In this document: one piece after another, positions 5,840 to 12,951 of the stretch | How the letters are laid out: every line of letters begins with the position of its first letter | How positions within the stretch are numbered: the first letter of the stretch is position 1 | NCBI GenBank assembly: GCA_002394365.1 | Contig: DGTQ01000014.1 | Span: forward strand, 94,431 to 130,334 | DNA: 35,904 nt | Direction: 5' to 3' | Origin: Prevotellaceae bacterium UBA4332 | Lineage (GTDB): Bacteria > Bacteroidota > Bacteroidia > Bacteroidales > Bacteroidaceae | The notes under the pieces: generated by a model | Told to the model about the DNA's origin: nothing | The model's input: only the letters and a program-made list of their open reading frames with translations | Databases searched by the model: none | Made by a program: the position numbers and the translations under genes

Positions 5840-8134
5840 ATGTCTACAGAACACCTATTTATAAATACACTCACATATGAGTATCCAAAGACCCCTGTTA
5901 CATTCTACTTCTCTGATAGCGATGACGTAGAATGTAAAAGCACACGTCTCAAATCTCCTGTGCTTGTTCCGAAAGAAGTCAAGCTGGTGCAAAAGTATGC
6001 TGATTTATGTACGAACTCAGGAGATTTTACACTTTACACTTCTTTTGATAAACCAACAGAAGGATTTGATGCTATTTCCATAGATTTTAATAATCCAGAA
6101 AATGAATATTTGGTAAAGAAATATTACAATCGCAGGTTGGAAAAGTATTTCAAATACTATGATGATGTAGTTGTAACCAAGTCAGGCATAACAGATGATA
6201 TACAAGTCTGGCTCCTTAGCAAAAATGCGGAGAAACAATTTACACACAAAGATAAAAAATACAAACTGATGGAGATGGATCGTTTCACCTTGAGGGTGAA
6301 ATACGACTTTTTTAACAAAACTCCATATCTGCTAGTAGCCAATGACCGTCCAGCGCACTTACTTAACATATCATTGGCAGATCTTTTTGATCAAACTTCA
6401 GATGACCCTTTTACAGAGCATACCGGAGTTAATCCAGGGATGATTAATAAAGTAATGACTCGAGAAGTACGCAAAAAATCTAATGGAAAGGAATATATTG
6501 TACGCAAGATTGACAGTTACGACTATCTGCAAAAACACAATATGTTCTGTGCACCTGATAACACGCGTCCTATTTTGAGTGGAGAGCTGAAGCACTATTT
6601 TGGTTTAGATAAACAAGATGAACCACGCACATTCGACAGCAAATACATTAGATATCTTTCTAAAATAGAATCATTTCGTAAACAATTCCTTAACACGGAG
6701 GATATTGAGAAGATTTTCCATAATCTCGCATATGACTTCACCGAGGTTAGTCAGTTGCAAGTCGGCCAAACGAACAGTGCGAAGCGCATGCTCGTGTTTG
6801 GTAAAGACGAAAATGACAATGATGTGAGAAATACACGCCAGCAGGTGGGTGTTAATTATGGACCACATATAAAATGTCCACATACGGATGTGCGAATTAT
6901 ATTTATATTTCCCAAAAGCTATCTCTGTGAAGCACGAGAACTAATTAAGGATATGTATCAGGGAGGATATGGCGGTCAAAGCAAGCCTCTATCAAGTTAT
7001 ATCGGAAGCAACGTCTCATATGCGGATCGCCCATTCCATATACAGTTTGAAAACGAAATGAATCCCGTTCCAGAAATTGAACAGGCACTTCAAACCGAAT
7101 GCTACATAAACAAAGATGAGCGAATAAAATATGTTGGTATATACATATCGCCCATTCACAAATATGCCTCTTCGCACGAAACCAAGGAATGTTATTATAA
7201 GATAAAGGAATTGCTCCTAAAACACGATATCCCAACACAATGTATTGATAGGGAAAAAATGAATAAAACGCTATCAGTGGATAAACGTAGTGGGAGGGCT
7301 AATTTTGCCTATACACTTCAGAATATGGGTGTCGCTATTTGTGCGAAGTTGGGTGGTTCGCCGTGGCTTCTTGATGAAACTGCAAAAAAAGAGCTGATAA
7401 TTGGTATAGGTGCGTTTCGTAGTGACAATCAGCAGTATATAGGCGCAGCTTTTTCATTTGATAATACTGGGGTGTTCAATGATTATAGTTACTTTCAGAA
7501 GTCGGAACTTGACGAGTTAGTAGGTGCAATAAAAATGGCAATTATCAGATATACAGCTGTCAATAACCCACCAGAACGCATTATTATCCATTATTACAAG
7601 AAGATAAGCCGTAAGAGAGAGTTCATGAAGGTAGAGAAAATGTTACGAAGTCTTAGCCTTGATGTGCCTGTATATATTGTGACCATAAACAAAACAGAGT
7701 CAGAGGATATAGTTTTGTTTGATAAAGAGAGCGCATACATGACTTATAATTACCAGACAAGGCAGAAAGAAGCAGTAAAGGGTTATATGCCATATAGCGG
7801 AAAATGGGTAAATCTCGGACCATCAAGAGAAGGACACAGATATTTATTATGCAATAATACACGATATGAAGGAGAAACATTCAACTCAATGGACGGATTC
7901 CCTTTCCCTATCAAATTGACGATTGCATGCCCTAATCGTAATGACGAAATTGAAACCCCTGTGATTCAGCAACTGATAGACCAAGTATATCAGTTTAGCC
8001 GTATATATTGGAAATCAGTCAAACAACAGGGACTGCCAGTAACAATCAAATATCCTGAGATGATAGCCGAGATTATGCCTCACTTCACAGACAAAACCGT
8101 GTACACAGAGAGTAACTATTTGTGGTTTCTGTAA
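5840..8134 (+). CDS. Prokaryotic Argonaute (pAgo), long, catalytically inactive PIWI
   Basis: A 764-aa protein with a clear MID-PIWI half. MID: IKYVGIYISPIHKY, then YYKIKELLLKHDIPTQCID (452-470; K454/K456 and Q467 fit the 5'-end guide pocket). The pAgo signature AKLGGSPWLL is at 502-511. PIWI starts at ELIIGIGAFRS (518-528), where active proteins have GxD, so the first catalytic Asp is G524. The second site (IIIHYYKK, 581-588; normally HxDG) has Y586. The C-terminus NYLWFL ends flush, as in Argonautes. Residues 1-340 fit N/PAZ-like domains in length, but I cannot define them. Slicing is therefore not expected; guide-directed target recognition that triggers a partner is the family logic for inactive pAgos. 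The gene is AT-rich compared with its neighbours and co-transcribed with the next gene. It differs from short pAgos (no APAZ partner, TIR or Sir2). Confidence 0.9.
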   Translation: MSTEHLFINTLTYEYPKTPVTFYFSDSDDVECKSTRLKSPVLVPKEVKLVQKYADLCTNSGDFTLYTSFDKPTEGFDAISIDFNNPENEYLVKKYYNRRLEKYFKYYDDVVVTKSGITDDIQVWLLSKNAEKQFTHKDKKYKLMEMDRFTLRVKYDFFNKTPYLLVANDRPAHLLNISLADLFDQTSDDPFTEHTGVNPGMINKVMTREVRKKSNGKEYIVRKIDSYDYLQKHNMFCAPDNTRPILSGELKHYFGLDKQDEPRTFDSKYIRYLSKIESFRKQFLNTEDIEKIFHNLAYDFTEVSQLQVGQTNSAKRMLVFGKDENDNDVRNTRQQVGVNYGPHIKCPHTDVRIIFIFPKSYLCEARELIKDMYQGGYGGQSKPLSSYIGSNVSYADRPFHIQFENEMNPVPEIEQALQTECYINKDERIKYVGIYISPIHKYASSHETKECYYKIKELLLKHDIPTQCIDREKMNKTLSVDKRSGRANFAYTLQNMGVAICAKLGGSPWLLDETAKKELIIGIGAFRSDNQQYIGAAFSFDNTGVFNDYSYFQKSELDELVGAIKMAIIRYTAVNNPPERIIIHYYKKISRKREFMKVEKMLRSLSLDVPVYIVTINKTESEDIVLFDKESAYMTYNYQTRQKEAVKGYMPYSGKWVNLGPSREGHRYLLCNNTRYEGETFNSMDGFPFPIKLTIACPNRNDEIETPVIQQLIDQVYQFSRIYWKSVKQQGLPVTIKYPEMIAEIMPHFTDKTVYTESNYLWFL

Positions 8135-8145
8135 TCTATAAAGAT

Positions 8146-9165
8146 ATGAATAATTTTGACCTTAAAGGTCTGAATGACCTGATTCCTTATCGTGATATTT
8201 GCAAGACAAATGACGAATATATGGATAAGATTAATAATATGCCACATATAGGGTTGACAACAGAAGCTTTATATGTTCTAACTCCCGATATGTCTGTGTT
8301 ATTTACTCCAAAACTACGCTATTATAAGAACCTTGTTGAAAACGAAATAAATATTCACATCAATGAGGCTAGTAGATTATTGGAGGGAGATAAAACAGGA
8401 GAATTAACCAAATACATACTAAAGAAAACACGCGAAGCTGTTACCACATTGGTACATAATGCAATGAGTCATTATAATATAACAAGTGGAAATGATATAG
8501 GTTGGAGTAACATCACATCGGAAAAACCAACAATAGTAGGATTTCCTTCGAGTGTAGAAAGAACCGTATACTTCCACTATTTAGTAGCAGAATTATTCCG
8601 CTGTTGGCTTGAGTTACAAGACAGATATATACACGTTATTGACGGTGAAGGCTATTATGATGTATTGCTGTTATATACTTCACTACTAAATCGGTATCCC
8701 GATAAAGAATTTCAACTGATGAAAAATGAGGGACAAGGCAATCTTCCTCAGTTAACAGAAAGACCTAAACTTACTACATCAGCAGAAAGATTTGCTAAAA
8801 CAGTTGCCCCATTCGGATTTACAGATTTACCATTGGTAAAAGTTCTCAGTCCGGTCCAACAAGGAGAATTAATAGAATTGATAGTCAGGGATGCATGCTA
8901 TGCCGCAGCGATGCTAAAATACCTCAACTATTACAACAGATTAAAAGACCTGTACTCATACAACAATAAGAAGATAGTAGAACATTGTGCTAAAGCCCTT
9001 AAGTGTTCCTCAAGTAGTTATACAAAATATTTCTATTCCTTAGAAACCAAGGAAACACGTACGTCATATGAGCGACATGATGCAAAAAAATATCTAAACA
9101 ACAAACAAGTAGAAAAAGATTATAAGAAAATCAAAGATTCAACATACACTACATCGACTTCATAG
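8146..9165 (+). CDS. Argonaute-operon partner, unknown 339-aa protein
   Basis: Starts 11 bp after the Argonaute stop, so it is almost certainly co-expressed. The frame is open from a GTG at 8122 overlapping the Argonaute gene, but ATG 8146 (MNNFDLKGLNDLIPYR) is the better start. The protein is mostly helical, with no signal peptide, membrane segment, TIR, Sir2, PD-(D/E)XK or HNH motif that I can see. An N-terminal half (1-150) with a helix pair KYILKKTREAVTTLVHNAM leads into SVERTVYFHYLVAELFRCWLEL. The C-terminal part (about 215-335: FGFTDLPLVKVLSPVQQGEL..., ...RTSYERHDAKKYL...VEKDYKKIK) reminds me of C-termini of uncharacterised Bacteroidales mobile-element proteins, recalled and not verified. 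It may be the effector or a guide/target-handling subunit; the assignment is open. Confidence 0.8.
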   Translation: MNNFDLKGLNDLIPYRDICKTNDEYMDKINNMPHIGLTTEALYVLTPDMSVLFTPKLRYYKNLVENEINIHINEASRLLEGDKTGELTKYILKKTREAVTTLVHNAMSHYNITSGNDIGWSNITSEKPTIVGFPSSVERTVYFHYLVAELFRCWLELQDRYIHVIDGEGYYDVLLLYTSLLNRYPDKEFQLMKNEGQGNLPQLTERPKLTTSAERFAKTVAPFGFTDLPLVKVLSPVQQGELIELIVRDACYAAAMLKYLNYYNRLKDLYSYNNKKIVEHCAKALKCSSSSYTKYFYSLETKETRTSYERHDAKKYLNNKQVEKDYKKIKDSTYTTSTS

Positions 9166-9168
9166 TCG

Positions 9169-9267
9169 ATGGCAATCTTTTCATTCTGGGCGAAATTCCA
9201 CAATGTATTGCACGCCTGTACCAAAGACGCCCTCGACAGCATACTCGCCTCCATCGAGGTGGTGTGA
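9169..9267 (+). pseudogene. Orphan coding tail A (32-aa ORF, ends DALDSILASIEVV)
   Basis: Begins 3 bp after the partner gene stop: MAIFSFWAKFHNVLHACTKD then ALDSILASIEVV. The last 13 codons are repeated, diverged but synonymous-biased, at 9881-9922 (DTLDGILAAIEIV). The conservation at protein rather than DNA level (about 74% DNA identity) indicates it derives from the 3' end of a real gene. I cannot name the parent gene. It may mark a 3'-end integration site. Confidence 0.5.
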
Positions 9268-9336
9268 AAGTTGCCGTAGAGAAAGTTTTTTACCTAATAA
9301 ATGAAAAACTCCAGAATACTTTTTGCCGTTACAATT

Positions 9337-9352
9337 TATCTTTGTATCTTTG
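9337..9352 (+). promoter_or_regulatory. Two adjacent -7 boxes upstream of the 167-aa gene
   Basis: TATCTTTG occurs twice back to back (9337-9344 and 9345-9352), both exact TAnnTTTG matches, 19 bp before the ATG at 9371. The gene therefore has its own promoter rather than relying on the Argonaute operon. Confidence 0.6.
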
Positions 9353-9370
9353 CGGAAATAAGAAAAAGCA

Positions 9371-9874
9371 ATGAAACGCAGGAGCGCCATACATGCATAC
9401 AAACGATTATTAGCTGAGGACCGTGATTGGGATTACAGATATCTCATAGCGCTAGAGAAGAAGAAACTTCAGCGAATGCATGACTGTATCCAGCGTGAGG
9501 GCCATTTGGAGAATCATGAGCTTGTCTTGCGAGAAATAGCTATATGCATCCGCCTTATTGATATTTTCGTGGAGGATGATGCTGCATACAAAACATGGCT
9601 GCATCGCTCATATTCAGGAAAACTGAGGTTTCGCAAACTTGATAACGGGTACTATGAACTTATAGATGAAGAAAAGCGTCCTCTTGCAGATTTTCCAGTC
9701 TATGTCAACGCACGCAACGAGCGCCGTTTTTTCCGTTCTACACCTATAAGTGATGCGCAAAGAAACCAGGACAGAGACAGATTTATACATTCCATTATCT
9801 CCCTGCGTCAGCAGAAAGCTCTCCACTTGTACCACCTCATCAGGGAATATAAAATTCTCGGGTGGTGGGACTGA
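9371..9874 (+). CDS. Hypothetical protein, 167 aa, in the defence island
   Basis: I do not recognise this protein. It is strongly charged and rich in Arg, Lys, Glu and Tyr: MKRRSAIHAYKRLLAEDRDW, a central helix block LRFRKLDNGYYELIDEEKRP, and a C-terminal aromatic tail KILGWWD. There is no membrane segment or signal peptide and no obvious catalytic motif. It has its own double -7 promoter, lies between the Argonaute operon and the AbiF unit, and ends 6 bp before the second orphan coding tail. The location suggests a defence or mobile-element accessory gene, but the sequence gives no function. Confidence 0.7.
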   Translation: MKRRSAIHAYKRLLAEDRDWDYRYLIALEKKKLQRMHDCIQREGHLENHELVLREIAICIRLIDIFVEDDAAYKTWLHRSYSGKLRFRKLDNGYYELIDEEKRPLADFPVYVNARNERRFFRSTPISDAQRNQDRDRFIHSIISLRQQKALHLYHLIREYKILGWWD

Positions 9875-9880
9875 TTGTAA

Positions 9881-9922
9881 GACACCCTCGACGGTATCCT
9901 CGCCGCTATAGAGATAGTGTAA
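9881..9922 (+). pseudogene. Orphan coding tail B (DTLDGILAAIEIV*)
   Basis: Thirteen codons plus stop, homologous to the end of tail A (9169-9267), preceded in frame by a stop (TTG TAA), so this copy has no start. It is followed by a second GAGATAGTGTAA duplication. It sits immediately downstream of the 167-aa gene, as tail A sits immediately downstream of the Argonaute partner. Confidence 0.45.
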
Positions 9923-9964
9923 GAGATAGTGTAAGAGGGAATGGGGAAAAAAGATGAATTATTA

Positions 9965-9996
9965 TTTGGTAGTTAAGAAAAAAATATGTAATTTTG
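9965..9996 (+). promoter_or_regulatory. Promoter of the AbiF-associated RNA
   Basis: A textbook Bacteroidetes promoter: TTTG (9965-9968), 20-bp spacer, TAATTTTG (9989-9996). Transcription would start near 10001-10003, 70 bp ahead of the AbiF start codon and just before a terminator-like hairpin. Confidence 0.7.
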
Positions 9997-10000
9997 CACC

Positions 10001-10059
10001 CAAGAGATCCCGGCACACTTCCCATTAGAACAGTGCAACACGCCGGGCCGTTTTTTTTT
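10001..10059 (+). ncRNA. Candidate short RNA upstream of AbiF, ends in a terminator
   Basis: About 59 nt between the promoter and the AbiF gene. A stem CCCGGC (10009-10014) / GCCGGG (10042-10047) encloses a smaller CACT (10016-10019) / AGTG (10032-10035) pairing and is followed by nine T (10051-10059), a Rho-independent terminator shape. The RNA would end 10 bp before the AbiF ATG, so AbiF mRNA requires read-through. Abi_2/AbiF HEPN proteins have been reported to pair with small antitoxin RNAs and to be related to the ancestry of Cas13; that link is from memory. The alternative is a simple attenuator of the AbiF mRNA. Confidence 0.55.
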
Positions 10060-10069
10060 ATACACAGGG

Positions 10070-10969
10070 ATGAACTACACAAAACAAGCATTGCCATTAG
10101 TTGCCCAGATTGAGACACTGCAGCAACGTGGCTTAGTGATTAATGATATTGCAGATGCAGAAAAGTCGTTAGGTTCTATCGGCTATTTCAGGCTTGCTCA
10201 GTATTGGCGAGTGTTAGAGGAAGACAAGATTTCTCACATCTTCAAACCAGATAGTACGATAGACAGGGTGATTTCATTATACAATTTTGATAATGAACTG
10301 AAAATGCTTGTCTTTTCTGCTTTACAGACAATAGAAGTGGCTATGAGGGCAAAAGTGATTTATCATTTTTCGATGAAACACGGACCTTTTTGGTTTATGG
10401 ATGAAACGTTGGCAGATAAAAAAATATCGTTTGATGAAAACCTTGCCAGCCTTCGTGCTGAGGTAAAGCGCTCGAATGAAGACTTTATAAAACGTCATTT
10501 TGAAAAATATGACACCCCAGATATGCCACCAGCATGGAAGACTTTGGAGGTAGCATCTTTTGGTACACTTTCAAAGTTGTTTCGTAACTTCAGCGATCCG
10601 GAAGTGAAGAAAAAAGTAGCTGATGATTTTGGCATACCAGGGTACAAATTCCTGCGCAGTTGGATGAAGTGTCTTACTGTTGTGCGAAACTATTGTGCAC
10701 ATCATGCACGACTTTGGAACCAGAGATTTCCTTTCGCTCCAAAACTTCCAACTAAGAGGATGCCGTCTGCATGGATTGAGCAACAATCTACTCTAACGAA
10801 AAGTTTGTATCCGCATTTGTGCTGCTTGCTCTATTGGTTAAACAATGTGGCTTCAAACAACACATTTGCTTCAGACCTGAAAACTCTGTTTTCAAAGTAC
10901 TCCAATGTAGATGCCTCTGCTATGGGGTTTCCTGAAGGTTGGGATGCAGAACCTCTATGGAGAGAATAA
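10070..10969 (+). CDS. AbiF/AbiD-type abortive infection protein (Abi_2, HEPN)
   Basis: A 299-aa protein of the Abi_2 (PF07751-like) family. The N-terminus shows the family pattern (TKQALPLVAQIETLQQRGLVINDIADAEKSLGSIGYFRLAQYW, about 4-46). The region around 68-110 (VISLYNFDNELKMLVFSALQTIEVAMRAKV) contains the long HEPN helices. The catalytic HEPN motif RNYCAH is R206 to H211 (RxxxxH), followed by HARLWNQRF, also a family hallmark. The predicted role is an RNase toxin that stops growth on phage infection. It is preceded by its own promoter and terminator-bearing RNA and followed by a strong terminator hairpin, so it is a self-contained unit. The start ATG at 10070 matches the usual N-terminus. 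Confidence 0.92.
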   Translation: MNYTKQALPLVAQIETLQQRGLVINDIADAEKSLGSIGYFRLAQYWRVLEEDKISHIFKPDSTIDRVISLYNFDNELKMLVFSALQTIEVAMRAKVIYHFSMKHGPFWFMDETLADKKISFDENLASLRAEVKRSNEDFIKRHFEKYDTPDMPPAWKTLEVASFGTLSKLFRNFSDPEVKKKVADDFGIPGYKFLRSWMKCLTVVRNYCAHHARLWNQRFPFAPKLPTKRMPSAWIEQQSTLTKSLYPHLCCLLYWLNNVASNNTFASDLKTLFSKYSNVDASAMGFPEGWDAEPLWRE

Positions 10970-11002
10970 TATTCTCTACTTCCTGCCTATAGTAAACAAG
11001 AG

Positions 11003-11049
11003 ATAAACAATAAAGCCACTGATGAAAAGTCAGCGGCTTTATTGTTTAT
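11003..11049. terminator. Strong terminator hairpin after AbiF
   Basis: ATAAACAATAAAGCCACTGA (11003-11022) pairs with TCAGCGGCTTTATTGTTTAT (11030-11049), with one A/C mismatch and a 7-nt loop. The AT-rich outer stem ends in TTTATTGTTTAT. It closes the AbiF transcription unit. Confidence 0.8.
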
Positions 11050-11182
11050 GTGTAAAAAAGACAACATTTGGCATATTGATTAAGCCGAATCCCTTTCTTT
11101 ATTGTACTTATGCCTTGTAACTTTTTAAAATTTTCAAAAAGATTCAAAAATGAATATAGTCTAAATAATACGGAACATCTGA

Positions 11183-11884
11183 CTACCAATCATTTGATTT
11201 TTTCAAATGACTATTGATAGATGAAATTAAATTATTAATATCGCCTTCAATTTGTTTCAAATGTGTTTCTGCAAGATAATCGTCTTCTAATAAATAATCT
11301 CTAATATTTACACCAATAAAGTCATTAATGCTTCTTTTACCAGTATTTTCATTTTCTGAAACTAAGTATTTGATAATAGGTGCATTATATCTTACTTTCC
11401 CATCCTTAAATTGAATAACAAGGTTAAAAATAAATTGAGTATAATAAGATGCACCTATAATCTTTGACGTCCTCTTGAATCCTTTTGTTATTCCTGTTAA
11501 TTGTATAAGATTATCGCTTACACTGTTTATAACATCTTTTGGAGAACTATATATTGTGCCTATAGCAGAAATAACGGATGTTTTAAGTTCAGAAGTAGTC
11601 ATTCCAGGAATCTCATAAATAACGTAATTGTCATAACCTTGATTACTAACAAATTCACTCCCATTAAAAGAAAACTTGCATTTTGCATTGTTTTGATAAA
11701 TCCTATTTTCTTCTGCTGCTTTCGCTTCTGCCTCTGCTTCTGCCTTAGCTTTCGCTTCTGCCTCCGCCTTTGCTTTAGCTGAAACAAGAGTCCTTGTACG
11801 CTTTATAGGAGTATTTTTGGCTTGTGAGTAAACATTGCCACAGCCCAACGTGGCTACAACAAGTAATAACAATATTTTCTTCAT
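11183..11884 (-). CDS. Secreted DUF4468-like protein with an AKAEAE repeat
   Basis: A 233-aa protein. The N-terminus is a signal peptide (MKKILLLLVVATLGCGNVYSQA, likely cut after VYSQA or YS; the LGC is a poor lipobox). Residues ~37-59 are an alternating Ala-Lys-Ala-Glu low-complexity helix (11695-11780). The rest (about 70-170) has the layout of the TBP-like DUF4468 domain: VIYEIPGMTTSELKTSVISAIGTIYSS..., YYTQFIFNLVIQFKDGKVRYNA. Such proteins are periplasmic or surface proteins of unknown function in Bacteroidetes. The gene is convergent with AbiF and has a good -7 box at 11916-11923. The domain call is tentative. Confidence 0.6.
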   Translation of the reverse strand: MKKILLLLVVATLGCGNVYSQAKNTPIKRTRTLVSAKAKAEAEAKAKAEAEAEAKAAEENRIYQNNAKCKFSFNGSEFVSNQGYDNYVIYEIPGMTTSELKTSVISAIGTIYSSPKDVINSVSDNLIQLTGITKGFKRTSKIIGASYYTQFIFNLVIQFKDGKVRYNAPIIKYLVSENENTGKRSINDFIGVNIRDYLLEDDYLAETHLKQIEGDINNLISSINSHLKKSNDW

Positions 11885-11915
11885 AACTTTTTTGTTTTAA
11901 GTTAGTAATATGCCA

Positions 11916-11923
11916 CAAAGGTA
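11916..11923 (-). promoter_or_regulatory. -7 box of the DUF4468-like gene
   Basis: Minus strand TACCTTTG, an exact TAnnTTTG match, 32 bp upstream of the ATG at 11884. The gap 11885-12122 otherwise holds only AT-rich sequence and an AAATGGCGC / GCGCCATTT inverted pair (about 12039 and 12092). Confidence 0.6.
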
Positions 11924-12122
11924 AGACTTTTATCTGATTCCACAATGATTTACGCTGAATAATATTCAAAAATGTTATGAAATTGAAGATTTTTGAAAAA
12001 AACAATACGGGCGCAGGATGTTTTTTAGCTTTTTAATAAAATGGCGCTAATAAATACATATTTCTCTCTATCCCCCCATCACATATCACCCGCGCCATTT
12101 CATTGAGCGAGAGGCACTGTAT

Positions 12123-12209
12123 TCATGACAATTCCTTAAGATAATTTTCGATGATAGGGCGTAACTCTGGTATGTCATTCTGTATTGTTGCAAAGAGTTG
12201 CTCTCTCAT
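12123..12209 (-). pseudogene. C-terminal remnant of HepT (HEPN/DUF86 toxin)
   Basis: A 28-aa ORF, MREQLFATIQNDIPELRPII then ENYLKELS, overlapping the end of the nucleotidyltransferase gene in another frame. It resembles the last helix of HepT/DUF86 proteins, with the pattern W/L-x-(T/I)V/I-xxDLPxLxxxIxxxL. The HEPN catalytic RxxxxH region and about 80 N-terminal residues are absent, so this is a deleted toxin. The remaining antitoxin-type gene is an orphan. Alternative: a chance ORF. Confidence 0.5.
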
Positions 12210-12501
12210 AAATAAGGATTTTATCTCGGTTGGCACTTTCTACCGCAAAAGGCATGAGTCGTCCTTCTTCTATCACATCTACCTGCTTGCCTGTTGCTTT
12301 TTTCAGTTCGCACATAACACGTGATATGGTCATGAGCGATATCTTGCTGCTGGGGTCATATTCCACCAGGAGGTCAATATCACTATCTGGTCTTTCTTCG
12401 CCTCTTGAATAAGAACCGAATAGCCATGCCTTGATGACAGGCTGCCTGGTAAGACATTCCTGTATGGCAGGTATAATCTGTGTCGCTGACCTTGTTGTCA
12501 T
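12175..12501 (-). CDS. MntA-like minimal nucleotidyltransferase (antitoxin type)
   Basis: A 108-aa nucleotidyltransferase-fold protein with the MNT signature GSYSRGEERPDSDIDLLVEY (about 30-49: GSxxRG and the DxD pair that bind Mg-NTP). In MntA-HepT systems this protein blocks the HEPN toxin by AMPylating it. Here the HepT partner is reduced to a 28-aa tail overlapping the 3' end, and the C-terminus ERATLCNNTE after ILIYE looks like read-through past the normal end of the family, consistent with a deletion at the junction. The start MTTRSATQIIPAIQ is preceded by a TAATTTTG box at 12524-12531. Confidence 0.85.
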   Translation of the reverse strand: MTTRSATQIIPAIQECLTRQPVIKAWLFGSYSRGEERPDSDIDLLVEYDPSSKISLMTISRVMCELKKATGKQVDVIEEGRLMPFAVESANRDKILIYERATLCNNTE

Positions 12502-12523
12502 ATTAGTGCACGTTTGTTGCCTG

Positions 12524-12531
12524 CAAAATTA
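12524..12531 (-). promoter_or_regulatory. -7 box of the MNT gene
   Basis: Minus strand TAATTTTG, followed by CAGG. It lies 22 bp upstream of ATG 12501 and overlaps the edge of the 59-bp direct repeat at 12529-12587. Confidence 0.6.
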
Positions 12532-12587
12532 GAAATTATTTTTGAAACGACAAAAAAAGTGGAGAAAAAACTATCGCTCCTTTTTCT
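12529..12587. repeat. Direct repeat copy 1 flanking the ParE module
   Basis: About 59 bp nearly identical to 13311-13370, including GTGGAGAAAAAACTATCGCT. The two copies bracket the toxin-antitoxin pair at 12640-13193 exactly as flanking repeats would bracket an inserted cassette. Confidence 0.8.
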
Positions 12588-12639
12588 AAGAGGGAAATAA
12601 AAATCCCCTTGCACTCATGGTTGGTGTAAGGGGAAAGTT

Positions 12640-12951
12640 TTATTCTATTTGAGAAGCCAAAGATTTGGGTTCTCGCCTAACATCCCAGAAATCTGCTATT
12701 TCTATTCTGTCTTCTACAATTCTGTAGATTATCTTATTGAGATGATTGATTACGATACTACGATAAGTAATAGGTTGATGACCTAATAATGGCTCTATTG
12801 CTCCCAGATTAGGATTGTCCTCTAACAGAACGCCAACGTGGAAGGCTTCTTTTACAATCCTATCTGCAAATTTGTCGCCATACTCTTGTCTTACATAATC
12901 AATAGTATCAGAGAGGGCTGTATAAGCCTGCTCCATCCATATTACCTTCAT
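12640..12951 (-). CDS. ParE/RelE superfamily toxin
   Basis: A 103-aa protein of the RelE/ParE fold. It begins with a beta strand MKVIWMEQAYTALSDTIDYV and ends with the typical pair of strands: YRSIVINHLNKIIYRIVEDRIEIADFWDVRREP. The R-x-(I/V)V...(N)xxYRIxxDxIxIxxxxDxRR pattern is characteristic. Toxins of this group inhibit gyrase (ParE) or cut mRNA on the ribosome (RelE); which applies cannot be told here. Its ATG overlaps the antitoxin stop by 4 bp (ATGA), a tight bicistronic arrangement with antitoxin first. Confidence 0.88.
   Translation of the reverse strand: MKVIWMEQAYTALSDTIDYVRQEYGDKFADRIVKEAFHVGVLLEDNPNLGAIEPLLGHQPITYRSIVINHLNKIIYRIVEDRIEIADFWDVRREPKSLASQIE

Noticed and set aside
8122..8145. 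GTG start of the Argonaute partner overlapping the Argonaute gene
   Set aside because: ATG 8146 follows the Argonaute stop closely and gives a better N-terminus; the GTG would only add eight residues.
5840..9165. Short pAgo with a TIR or Sir2 APAZ partner
   Set aside because: The Argonaute is long (764 aa) and the partner has neither NAD-binding nor APAZ motifs that I can see.
11695..11780. AKAEAE repeat read as a phage tail or TolA-like coiled coil
   Set aside because: It is a short low-complexity spacer between a signal peptide and a DUF4468-like domain; no phage or Tol genes are near.
12039..12100. AAATGGCGC / GCGCCATTT inverted pair as a small RNA gene
   Set aside because: Only 9 bp of pairing across about 45 nt, no T-run and no promoter box; too weak to call.
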